A DNA stretch of 41,862 nt from assembly GCA_036897625.1 (NCBI GenBank), contig JAYMTA010000098.1, positions 1 to 41,862 on the forward strand, written 5' to 3'. The translations under genes were made by a program, and so were the position numbers. Shown in pieces: positions 1-9,711 of this stretch; position 1 is the stretch's first letter, and every line of letters begins with the position of its first letter. A model generated the notes under the pieces. That model searched no databases. It had not been told where the DNA came from and saw only the letters and a list, made by a program, of their open reading frames with translations. This DNA comes from Pelargonium cotyledonis. Lineage: Eukaryota > Streptophyta > Magnoliopsida > Geraniales > Geraniaceae.

Positions 1-113
1 TTTCATACGCACGCCCCATAAGTGAAGTACTGTGCTGAATGAATGCCCCAAAAATCCCTGAAACAGACATAATATACATAGTTATGTTATTCCACAGCTA
101 GCGACACCTTTGA

Positions 114-128
114 TATCACATTTGATGT
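114..128. repeat. Target-site duplication, left copy
   Basis: A 15-bp direct repeat identical to 973-987, bounding the LINE fragment. Confidence 0.88.
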
Positions 129-972
129 ATTTTTTTATCGGCAATAGGTACTTTATTTCAAGTAAAGAGTTACATGAAAAAAGTACAAAGAAAGGCAAAG
201 CCTTAGGAACCAGACAAAACTAATTAAGTGCTAAACAGACTGGCTATAATAACATATATGGTAAAAGAAACAGGATCATTTATCCTACTTTGTCGCTGTG
301 AATTGCCCAGCTGATGCTCCCTTGTGAGCTAGCAAGATGGCATATGTGTTGGATCTGATTCTGTCCAGAGCAGCATCTACCGTAACTTCACTCCTTTTGA
401 AAACTGCCTCATTCCTGCTTAACCAAATGAACCAAAGATCGAGTTGCAAAACAGATCAGAGACCATTGTGTTACAGCTGCGTCTACATTCATTGGGAAAA
501 CAGTGCTAACCGACCACCAATTCAAGATAGAGTACCAAAGCTTTCTACTCCAAGGGCAAAGGAGCAGGAGAAGTGTACTATCTTCCAATGATTTTTTGCA
601 TAACAAGCAGAAACATTGAGCAATTGCAAGCGGAATACCTCTTTTTTTCAGAAACAGGGCTGTGGGGATACTATCTAAGGCGGCAAGCCAAACAAAAGTC
701 TGTATTTTCGGCGCGATTAGCGGCTTCCACAAGTGCTTCGAGGAACTTAGATTGATTTGATCATCTTGGGCTAAGGTTTGGTAAGCCTTGTGAGCTGAGA
801 ATTTTCCTTTCGAATCCAGAGCCCAAATGGGTTTGTCCTTCTTAGTCGAGTTGAGGAGAACCGGAGCTAAAGTTTCCAGGAGGCGGAAGTGCTCCTCTTG
901 TTCCCAGCTGCGCAGACGTCTCGAATATTCAATTGACCAGCTCAGTTCAGTAGTACCCCGTGAGTGAAAGGC
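129..972 (-). mobile_element. 5'-truncated LINE (L1-type) insertion
   Basis: An 844-bp insertion in intron 5 of W1. The open frame at 409-978 read on the minus strand contains a plant non-LTR zinc-binding reverse-transcriptase tail (zf-RVT), with the pattern CFCLLCKK, then LLLLCPWSRKLWYSILNWW. The element's 3' end lies at low coordinates, where a short T-run (130-136) is the complement of a poly-A tail. Flanks are perfect 15-bp direct repeats, TATCACATTTGATGT, at 114-128 and 973-987. This is the signature of target-primed reverse transcription. Only the C-terminal part of ORF2 plus the 3' UTR is present, so the copy was dead on arrival. The perfect duplication suggests a fairly recent insertion, after or during decay of W1. 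Confidence 0.88.
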
Positions 973-987
973 TATCACATTTGATGT
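973..987. repeat. Target-site duplication, right copy
   Basis: A 15-bp direct repeat identical to 114-128, on the 5' side of the truncated LINE. Confidence 0.88.
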
Positions 988-2070
988 TGTTTAGTGTTTA
1001 TGCAAAATGCAACAGTTTCTTAATTAATTACAGAGTATACAATGGCGAGTGTTGCTATATATATCAGATCTTAATCTCCAAAAACTCAGGTTCTTTCCCG
1101 ATATCAAGCATATTGGTAGTGATGTAATGGCCACACTCGTGGTGAACAACAAGGATATAACTAGCTCTGCCGGGTACATCTTCATAATATGTGTCTGTAT
1201 ATATATTTATTCAAGTACACATATGATCAGAAACCTCCAATGACCCAATTGGCTTGTGTCCACAAATTGGAGGGAGCTGGAGAGGTTGTGTTTAAAATTG
1301 TCGGGCCCTTGTATAGAATCACTATCAATGCGCCTGATACCGACACTATAGTGCCCAAGATTTTGGCACGAGTCCTCCAGCTTTTCAGAGTTAGCTTTTC
1401 CATCCTTTGCAATACCAACCAGAGAAAATAGATCGTTAAAAACGTACAATTGATGATGATAAGGCATGAAATTTGGCAAAGAAGGAGATATAGAAATGAA
1501 CCTGAAGACGACAGCGAGTATGAAGGTAAAAGGAGCTACGAGGTTGCTGTTGGCTGCAGCAAGTGTGGGAGAGCTGTATTCTACGCCTTATTTGTATCCC
1601 ATCATTTGAGTAACAACCTGCGATCACCCAATTTATAACAATCATAGTCTATCATTTTCTTGAAACTTAAGCTCGAGGTCTATCAGACTCTGATACCACG
1701 GAAACTGATAAAGTAAAAGGTTATGTTGTGTACCCAAGTAATCCGAGAAGGAATTTTCTCCAGAGGATAGGGAAATTCAATGGAGGCAGCTGCAATACTG
1801 TTTTCCTGCAAAAAACATATATAACTAGTGAATATGCTATACGTACGCGACATGTAGAAGACGAAGGAACATAACAAACCTGTTAAAGATGAATGACAAA
1901 GGGAGGACATCAAGGGCGGACAAAGCGTAGGAATAGAAGATGAATACTTGATAGTCCATCCCTTGCAAAGACACTGCTTTGAATAGCGATTTTAAGCCTA
2001 CAATGGAGCATTCTACAGAAACCATGGTCATGAATGGCACAACTTCCTCGTACCAGTATCTACTTGACAT

Positions 2071-2351
2071 CTTCAATTCTCTATATATCTAGCTACTTTT
2101 GTTGTTGGTGCTGATGATCACTATCTTTTTTTATAAGGTCAGTTTATGATTTGATTATTGAGGAGCATTTCAAACGAGTATAATAAACAAACATGATCAC
2201 CAAGGCATGATGGACCAAGCGATTGATACGCTTTGGATTTTCTTTGAGGTTTCAGGTTCGAGCCTTATTGCCGACGGTATGGGGACCTTCGATTTGATAT
2301 GTTGCAACACTGCAATTAGTTTTTCCATACATTATATTTGCAAATAAACTA
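2071..2351. other. Spacer between W1 and W2
   Basis: Holds the short 5' flank of W1. On the minus strand a TATA-like stretch (complement of ttttttataagg, about 2127-2138) lies about 60 bp upstream of the W1 ATG and matches the promoter positions of W2 and W6. A tRNA-like B-box motif, aggttcgagcc, occurs at 2254-2264 and may belong to a decayed SINE. No gene is seen. Confidence 0.5.
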
Positions 2352-4183
2352 TTATACATTTTCAGCTTTATTATGGTTTTGCAAGAAAGGAGTCTTGGAA
2401 GTTGAATGTGTAGATGATGATGATGATTTTGTTATGCTGTCAAATTCATCATAATCCTCACTGGTGTCTTCTTTGGCTTTTCCCCACATCACAGCATAAA
2501 ACCCAGCTGATAGAACCATTGCTCCCAATACACTGCAAATGATTAAGAATTTAGAAGCAAATCAGAGCATGCATGGTGCAAAACTGGAAAAGGGTTGTGA
2601 TTTCTCATAGTACATAATATATACCTGCCAATGGTGAGAGGATCTCCGAGGAAGACTATACCAGTAGCAGCTGCGATAGCAATTGAGAGTGGCCTGAAAC
2701 TTGCTATGTAGAACGGCCCTTTCAAACGTATACACAATGCGTGAAGTACAGTGCTGAATGATGGTCCCAAGAATCCCTGCAAACAAACAAAATATATATA
2801 CTTATTCCGCCACATCTTTGATTTCACACAAACACTCAGTAGGACAAGTACTGATTGATTTCACTTGATCTGTCGAGGTTTCAGTTTCAAGCCTCAGTGT
2901 TTGTACGCTTACTGATAAAACAAAACACCTTTGATATCAGATATATGTGGCTATCATTACCGAGTATACAATGGCGAGTGTTGCTATATCTGATCTTAAC
3001 CTCCAAAAACTGAGGCTCTTCCCTGATATCAAGCATATTGGTAGTGATATAATGGCTACACTGAAGGTCTACAAAAAGGACATCATTAGGTCCGCCGGGT
3101 ACATCTTCAAAATATGTGTCTGCATATATATTCAAGTACACATAGATCAGAAACCTAGCTCCAATGGTGATTGTGTTTTGGTTAAATTTATGGTTATCTT
3201 TTCATAGAAGAATATATATATATATATATATATACCTGAAAGATGTTCCAAAAGGAAAGATAAATATACTGGGTAGCAAGTAAGAGACCACCAACGACCC
3301 AATTGGCTTGTGTTGACGAACCCAGAAACTGAAGATTTATTTTGGAGGGAGTTGGAGAGGTTGTGTGTAAAATCGTTGGGCCCTTGTATAGAATCACGAT
3401 CAATGCACCTGATATCGACACTATAGTGCCTAAGATTTTGGCACGACTTCTCCAGCTTTTCAGACTTAGCTTTTCCATCCTTAATTTGTAATGCCAGATG
3501 TGCAAATAGAGTTAAAAACAACTGATGATTGATTGAAAAGAAGCGCGCGGGAGATAGAAATGAACCTGAAGATGACGGCGAGTATGAAGGTAAAAGGAGA
3601 AATGAGGTTGCTGTTAGCTGCAGCAAGTGTGGGAGAGCTGTATTCTACGCCTTTGTATCCCATCATTTGCGCTGACAACCTGCGATCAATCGATTAACAA
3701 TCGTAGTCTATCATTTTCTTGAATTCTATCGTCAGGTTCTGTAAATGACTATCTTGACTAAAAGCTTAAGCTCAAGGTCTATCAGACTCTGATACCACGA
3801 CAATTGATCAAGTAAAAGGTTATATATGTCACTAATAGTTGTGTACCCAAGCAGTCCAAGAAGGAAAATTCTCCACATGACAGGGAAGTTCAATGGAGGC
3901 TGCTGCAACACTGTTTTCCTGCAAAAACATATATAACTAGTGATGAATATGTATATACATAACGTGCATACGTCGCATAACAAATTAACCTGTTAAAAAT
4001 GAATGACAACAGGAGGAGAACAAGGGCGGATAAAGCATAGGAATAGAAGATGAATACTTGATAGTCCATCCCGTGCAAAGACGCTGCTTTGAATAGCGTT
4101 TTTAAGCCTACAGTGGAGCATTCTACATAAACCATGGCCATGAATGGCACAACTTCCTTGTACCAGTATCTAGTACCCGCCAT
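2352..4183 (-). pseudogene. W2: WAT1-related transporter, nearly intact, one premature stop
   Basis: Seven exons: 3990-4183, 3847-3918, 3566-3679, 3236-3479, 2961-3119, 2625-2776, 2352-2532. They sum to 1116 nt (371 aa) with all phases matching. Exon 1 begins [14 protein letters not shown]; exon 3 carries the family signature [17 protein letters not shown]; exon 4 has [14 protein letters not shown]; exon 6 has GIVFLGDPLTIG. The family encodes about ten transmembrane helices in two EamA repeats and moves amino acids or auxin-type substrates across plasma or vacuolar membranes. The one visible defect is TAG at 3069-3071 (codon 225, exon 5), where the sister copies read TAC (Tyr). That would remove the second EamA half. 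All splice sites are canonical, so this is a young pseudogene, an allele-specific null or a sequence error. A TA-dinucleotide run sits directly 3' of the exon 4 donor. Confidence 0.85.
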
Positions 4184-4267
4184 CTCTATCTTAAGTCTTG
4201 ATCAACTCTCTATCTAGCTAGCTCTTTTTGTTGTTGATGTTATGTTCTAGTACTGATCATCACTATC

Positions 4268-4279
4268 GTTTTTATAAGG
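4268..4279 (-). promoter_or_regulatory. TATA-box candidate of W2
   Basis: Minus-strand CCTTATAAAA lies about 85 bp upstream of the W2 start codon. W1 and W6 have a TATA-like motif in the matching position, so the element is conserved among sister copies. Confidence 0.45.
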
Positions 4280-6429
4280 ACAATTTATGATTTGATTATT
4301 GAGGAGCATTTCAAACGAGTACCATAAACAAACATATATGATCAAAGATTTTGTCTATCCATCCTGTAATCGAAGTGGAATTCGTCAAAAGATCCTGTTG
4401 TCTGAAAGGAAGGCTAATCACGTGTTTTTATAGTTCACATATAGTTGACTTTAACACACGTCTTGAGCACATCGTTTGAGTTGTTTGGATGTCATAAGTA
4501 ACAAATGACAAAACTCATAAATAGCAACAACAACAGCAAGCAATCGGGCAAGTGGTTGAGTTCATTTGGTCCCTCAAGGGAAAAAAAAAACGTTTTTAGA
4601 AAATAAAAAAACTTGGTTTAGTAGAAATTGGAAATTGAAAAACTAGAAAATATCTTGAAAATTGATTTTTTTAAAGTATTCCAAATAAAAAAACTAATTT
4701 TTTTTTTAAAGCAAGAACCATACTATATTAATGAATTTCTCAAAGCTCGAGTTACATCCAGGGGACCAGAGCATCCCGAGACCAAGACCAGACATAAAAT
4801 TAGAAGCCCTAACAGACTTATGAGCCACTACATTCGTTGAACTAAAACTAAAAGAGAACAACACGTCAAAAAAACAGACAAACCCAAACTAGCAAACCAT
4901 AACAATATGGCACCCCAGAGTACCCTATCTCAAGATCCGACATGGCTTGTTTGGAAACTTCCTCCTTCACCACTCCCTTCACCATTATAACAACCAACAA
5001 AAGCTTACCAGACCGACCAAAATCTCTATCTTTGATCCATGAAAAGGCTTCCCTTACCGCCATCACCATCACCACGAGAACAAATAAATCATCCACCTTG
5101 CTCCGCCGCACCTCACCTCACGCCGTCAATATTCCGTTTCTGCTGCATTTAACTACTACAATCAATAAACCCTAACTGCCAAAAAAGATAGAACACCCCA
5201 CTGGCGGAACAGACCACCTTGGACCGATGTACACCTTGAAAATCAGAGATCCTCCCTGAGTCTTCTCCCTCAGCTGTTGGAATTTGCCGCCGGATCTTCA
5301 CCGGCTCAGTGGTGTCTCTCCATCGTTTTTCAATAGAAAACTCATTTAATTGTCCACGGCTTATTTTTATTTTTTTAATGTCTCATGGAGTATCTACTCT
5401 ATATAAACTTTTTATTTATCAATTAAAAATTAATTTATTTGAAGGTGTGAATAGATAGTGGCCGAAAACTCATACCCTTAAAATTTCAGATGAATGGAAT
5501 TTAATATGGTGATGTCAAAATTGTCAAAATTTTCGTTAAATAGTTTAGATCTAGATCTACAGTTATCAATCCTCATAAAAAAAAAATTACAAATTTTAGA
5601 AAAGAAAAATTAGCAAAGTTTTCTAGATCTAGATCTGAATCATAATGATCACTAAAACACTTTACCTCTCTAGAAACTCTAACCCTCGTCTCTAGTTTTT
5701 CATCAAAGAAACCACCATCGATCTTTTTCTTAACCAGCAATAGATTAGTCTTCTATTGAAAAATCCCATATTAAACATATTCACCAGATTAGTCTTATTA
5801 TTCCGTTTGGTTCATCATACTAACTTCTCTCATTCGATTCACTTGCAGAAGACGTAATATCAACTACATCTTCATTATTACCTACTTTGTGAAAGTATAT
5901 TACGAATAAATTGATTCTTTTTCTCGTTTTTTTTGTTTAAAATCATATTTTACCAGTTATATTAAATTAGTTTGCTTTTACTCCCTTAGTAGAGGTTTCG
6001 GTTAGTCGTCCCGTGTTGAAAATTTAGTTTTGTCTTTTTTGTTGAAAGTTGCTTATTGGTAGACTCTAATGAGCTTCAAGCCATAGATAGAAGTTGTAAC
6101 GACCCGTATATGAGAAGATAAAACTAGTGTATCCGCTTCTATAAACTATACTAACGATTTACTCAAAAATTCGAATAATGAATCTTTATTATAATTATAT
6201 TACTCCAAATTAAATAACTAGAAAGAGACAAGCCTCCAGGATAGCATTTTCAGGCAGGGCAGTCCCCAGAGGTCCATAAACAAGCTACAAACACACAGCT
6301 TTCTGGTATATACATCATATATATCTGCAGACTTGGTTACAGAACAATTCACTTTTTCTCTTCCGTGTTAAGCTTTACAAAAGTGTTCAAGTCTCTTTTG
6401 TTTACACAAACAAAAACTATCACCAAAAA
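4280..6429. other. Gene-free spacer between W2 and W3
   Basis: About 2.1 kb without an intact gene. It holds a decayed LINE/RNase H remnant (about 4695-5320, listed separately). The rest is AT-rich, with no homology I can recognise. Two copies of the self-complementary tract AGATCTAGATCT lie near 5546-5560 and 5622-5640. Open frames here are short and unconvincing. Confidence 0.5.
4695..5320 (-). mobile_element. Decayed LINE-type remnant with RNase H-like domain
   Basis: The minus-strand frame at 4866-5111 reads VMAVREAFSWIKDRDFGR, which matches the AEAxAxREALSWIKD motif of plant RNase H (RVT_3) domains from LINE-like elements. Further downstream, in another frame (about 4740-4860), STNVVAHKSVRAS matches the family's (S)xNxVAHxLARAS helix. 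The two pieces are separated by frame changes. A T-run at about 4699-4707 on the plus strand could be the complement of a poly-A tail and so the 3' end. No target-site duplication could be defined. It is older than the LINE in W1. Confidence 0.5.
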
Positions 6430-8183
6430 CTATATTTGATCATCTTTATGGCTTTGCAAGAAAGGGGTTTTACAATTAGATGACAAAGCTTTTGCCCATA
6501 GCACTACATAAAACCCTACTGATATGATCACTACTCCCAAAATACTGCAACATCAGCAAAAGATTGAAACAAGAACAATACATGAGATCAGGCTCTGTTC
6601 TCTTCAATATTTGAGTGCCAAATAGAGTTAATAATTTAATATATACCTGCCAAGGTGTAGAGCATCACCAAGGAACATGACACCCATAACAGCTGCAATG
6701 GCAATTGACAGTGGCCTGAAACTTGCCAAATAAACTGGCCCTTTCAACAGCAGACCCCATGAGTGAACCACAGTACCAAAGCAGGATGCAAAAAATCCCT
6801 GAACACACAAATATGTATAGTTCCACTATTAAATATAGGAAGGAAGCAACTTGGCGCATGTAGCCGCCTTACATGTCAAAGGCACGTGTCAGGTTGTAAT
6901 AGGTGGAAAGTGGGTCCCATATTGTGTTTCTGGGAAGCTTTGGTTTTCAGGGGTAGTGGGTCCTATCTTGTGTTGGCTGTAACGGACGGTTAGGATTCAA
7001 TTTTGGAAGCACATGCATTTGAGCGACTGCATGCATGGATCATTTCTCTTAAATATATATATGTCATGTATATGTATATATAGAAGTTTCTTACAGCATA
7101 TACACAAGCAACTAATGCCATATCAGGTGTTAATCTCCAGGCAGTCAGGTTCCTTTCTGCCAACAAGCAGACTGGTGCTGACACAATGGTTGCAAATAAG
7201 TTGTACAAGAAGACTACAACTATCTCTGATGGGTACATCTTCATAACTTGTGTCTGTGATCAAATCATTTATAACATTTCAGGAAATTCTTGCAAACTGC
7301 AACAACTATAGCTACTTCTTAATTGATAGGCTTATAAACATGATTAAAAGGGGAAAAAAATGTATACTTGAAGAATGTAACAGATCGAAAACAGAAGATA
7401 CGAGACAGCGAGCAAGAGACCCCCAACGATCCAGCTTGTTTGTGATGAACTGGAGGGTTTTAGAAATGCTGTGAACAAAACTGTTGGGCCCTTGTATAGA
7501 ACCATTACTAATGCGCCTGATATTGATGCTACGGTACCAGCAATTTTGGTACGAGTGCTCCAGCTTCCCAGTTTTATCTTCTCCATCCTTTTTATAGCCA
7601 TCAAGACAATTAATAAGAAATCTTAACAACTAGTATAGGAAAGTTTTGTATTGAAGAAGACGGAATCTGAAAATGACAGCCAATATGAAGGTAAAAGCTA
7701 ATGTGAGGTTGCTGAAGGCTGAAGCTAGTGTGGGAGAGCTGTATTCTATGCCTTTACAACACATCATCTGAGCTGAAAATCTGTTTGATCACAATTGAAT
7801 TATCATATACCATTATTGAGTAATGTAAATCAAATTAAACGATTCGTGTACACGGTCACTGCAAGAAGGAAGATTTTGCTGAATAGAGAGAAGTTGAATA
7901 ATGAAGGCACAAGAACCGTTTTCCTGCAATTGCAAATACCAGGATTAGCTAATTATATGTACATGTTGTAGTAGAAATGGAGATATGCATACTTGTGGGA
8001 GATGAAGGCGATCGGGAAGAGAACAAGAATGGCAATGGCGTATTCATAGAAGACGAATACATATTTGCTCATCCCTTTTGAAGACGCCGCTTTGAATAAG
8101 GTCTTTGAGCCTACATTTGTGCATTCTACAGCAACCATGGCTGCGAATGGCACGACATCATTGTAGCAGTATCTCCTTACCAT
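6430..8183 (-). CDS. W3: WAT1-related transporter, open frame but odd intron 3 donor
   Basis: Seven exons: 7993-8183, 7922/3 down to 7852, 7667-7780, 7368-7587, 7095-7253, 6647-6798, 6430-6544 (exon 2 ends at the GTACAC donor near 7851). The spliced frame is open for 340 aa. It starts [16 protein letters not shown]; exon 4 has [14 protein letters not shown], exon 5 [15 protein letters not shown], exon 6 [14 protein letters not shown]. The C-terminal tail is short and lacks the Ser-rich stretch of the sister copies. The oddity is the intron 3 donor. Every other copy reads CAG|GT, but here the minus strand reads CAG|ATTCCG (AT at 7665-7666). Reading through intron 3 meets a stop. The gene may therefore be mis-spliced or dead despite its clean exons. 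Intron 5 is longer than in sister copies (about 296 nt). Closest relative by exon 6: W9. Confidence 0.75.
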
Positions 8184-8618
8184 CTCTCGCTTCAGATGCA
8201 ATGGAGCTGAAGACGACGGACAGCAACTTTCTTTCTGGTTAACAAAAATGGGTTCTCATCAATAGTTTTGGTGGTTCCCAAGAGTACTCAATCATAAAAT
8301 AAGAATCACACACATGCTCAACCAAAACTTCCTAAATACTAAATTGAATGTTTTATTACTGGTGACTCAGCCTCCATTATAATAACAAGAAGCATTATTG
8401 CTTACAGACAAAACCTCAACCTAAACATAGTCACATAGATGGAGTAATATTTAATCTTGTTTACTGGTTTATTCCCAAGAATAAAAACATAAACAATGAC
8501 CTACTATCAGATTCTCTTGACTCAGTCTCCATTTCAATATGTGTGTTTGTAAGTCCTCCATAACAAGTAGGAATTATTGGTTGGAAGCAAAACCTTTGCT
8601 TGGAGATGAGTTTCACTT
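8184..8618. other. Spacer between W3 and W4
   Basis: The 5' flank of W3, then a stretch (about 8280-8600) with phrases such as ggtgactcagcctccatt and ggtttattcccaagaata. These recur next to other copies (14140-14700, 18180-18350, 22820-22970). It appears to be shared duplicated flank from a W11-like gene's intron 6 region rather than unique sequence. Confidence 0.45.
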
Positions 8619-9224
8619 TTATATTTCTTCAACTTTATTTTGGCTTTGCAACAAAGGGGCCTTGGAAGTGGAATATGTGGATGATGAGGATCTTATTATG
8701 CTACCAACTCCATATTCCTCACTAGTGTCTTCTTTGGCTTTTCCCCAAATCACAGCATAAAACACAACTGTTATAATTATGCCTCCCACAACACTGCAAT
8801 ATTGTTTAACCAAGATAAAAGGAAGAATATGAGGATGAGTTTTGAATATAAAAAAATCAGCCAGAATACAGAGAAAGCAATTATTGAGAGTGAGGAAATA
8901 AATTTAAGGCTTCTCATAAATAATACACCTGCCAATGGTGAGAGGATCTCTGAGGAACATGACACCCATAGCAGCTGCAATAGCAATGGACAAAATTCCA
9001 CTGCTACACTTTGGATATCAATTATGCCTATCATTTGATGTTTCTGTAACAGTTTAGTTTCTTACTGTGTACACAATGGCGACTGTTGCTATATCAGATT
9101 TTAATCTCCAAGAACTCGGGTTTCTTTCTGCTATGAAGCATATTGGTGCTGATATAATGACTACACTCAAGGTGTACAAAAAAGATACCATCAGCTCTGC
9201 CGGGTACATCTTCATAATATGTGT
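8619..9224 (-). pseudogene. W4: WAT1-related 3' fragment (exons 5-7)
   Basis: Only the last three exons remain: exon 5 (9066-9224, intact, [17 protein letters not shown]...), exon 6 reduced to its 3' end (about 8931-8995, AIAAAMGVMFLRDPLTIG) and exon 7 (8619-8793, ending KVEEI-stop). Comparison with W5 shows that a deletion joined the middle of exon 6 to intron 5, removing the exon's acceptor and first half. Exons 1-4 are missing upstream, where W11-type exon relics lie instead (9280-9550). There is no plausible protein product. Exon 7 keeps the acidic/Ser-rich cytosolic tail found in sister copies. Confidence 0.8.
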
Positions 9225-9279
9225 CTGTAATCCTATGTTTAGATGGTTCCAAGATGCAAACAAAGGTTAGTGTCAAGTC

Positions 9280-9555
9280 ACTTTCTTTGGCCTACCACAT
9301 CATCATCAATCACAAATGCTCAAACCAAAACTGCTTCAATAGTAAATACTTTCTTGGTTACTACTGACTCAGCCTCCATTTTAGTATTTGCTTGTGGGTC
9401 CACCCCAGGAAGTAGCATCTTTGCTTTGAGACAGAAACATTTGTGACCCAAGGACATGACTACATTTGACATTACCACTGAAATGGCAGTCCCTTGGGCT
9501 TAAAAAGAGCTACAAACACTGATACATTCTTGTTCAGAAACCATCAGAAAAGGCT
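9280..9555 (-). pseudogene. Relic of W11-type exons 7 and 6
   Basis: The stretch near 9283-9310 (ctttctttggcctaccac) resembles the inside of W11 exon 7. The stretch at about 9455-9550 (including aatggcagtccc and a gcttaaa...gctacaaa run) aligns by eye with W11 exon 6. Both lie in the same order and strand as the final exons of W11. They are heavily decayed. The region sits between W4 and W5. Confidence 0.5.
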
Positions 9556-9711
9556 GAAACAGACTACAGTCCCCACAATTGACTGAACTAAAGGTCAAAA
9601 TGGGCACCACAAGTTTCATATAATTGCAACAAATCAAAGCTGGGATATGGAACTTGTTACATATATCAGAATGCACAGCAACAGGAACAATCATGTTGTA
9701 TGTATAAACTG

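Larger units (their letters stand above)
1..2070 (-). pseudogene. W1: WAT1-related transporter pseudogene, 3' end outside window
   Basis: Left-most copy of the array. Exons by homology to the other copies: 1 (1880-2070), 2 (1734-1805), 3 (1502-1617), 4 (from 1404 down to about 1236), 5 (1032-1194) and part of 6 (1-57); exon 7 lies off the window. The protein would be a multi-pass EamA-fold membrane transporter of the plant WAT1/UMAMIT family. Several lesions are visible. Exon 3 has a 1-nt loss plus a 3-nt insertion that creates a TAA. The end of exon 4 with its splice donor has been deleted, so the coding text after Val-Ile-Gly-Gly runs into intron sequence. Exon 5 has a 4-nt TATA insertion that shifts the frame. 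A LINE fragment sits in intron 5. Exons 1, 2 and 6 are still in frame. The closest relatives in the window are W2 and W6. Loss of function is near certain. Confidence 0.85.

Noticed and set aside
3147-3626. 159-aa minus-strand frame
   Set aside because: Off-frame read-through of W2 exons 3-4 with the intron between. The spliced frame carries the family motifs.
4942-5175. Plus-strand Thr/Lys-rich frame
   Set aside because: Antisense to the RNase H-like remnant. Composition explains its openness.
5540-5645. Two AGATCTAGATCT tracts as a possible inverted-repeat element
   Set aside because: Each tract is self-palindromic by composition. The flanks do not match and no duplication is visible.
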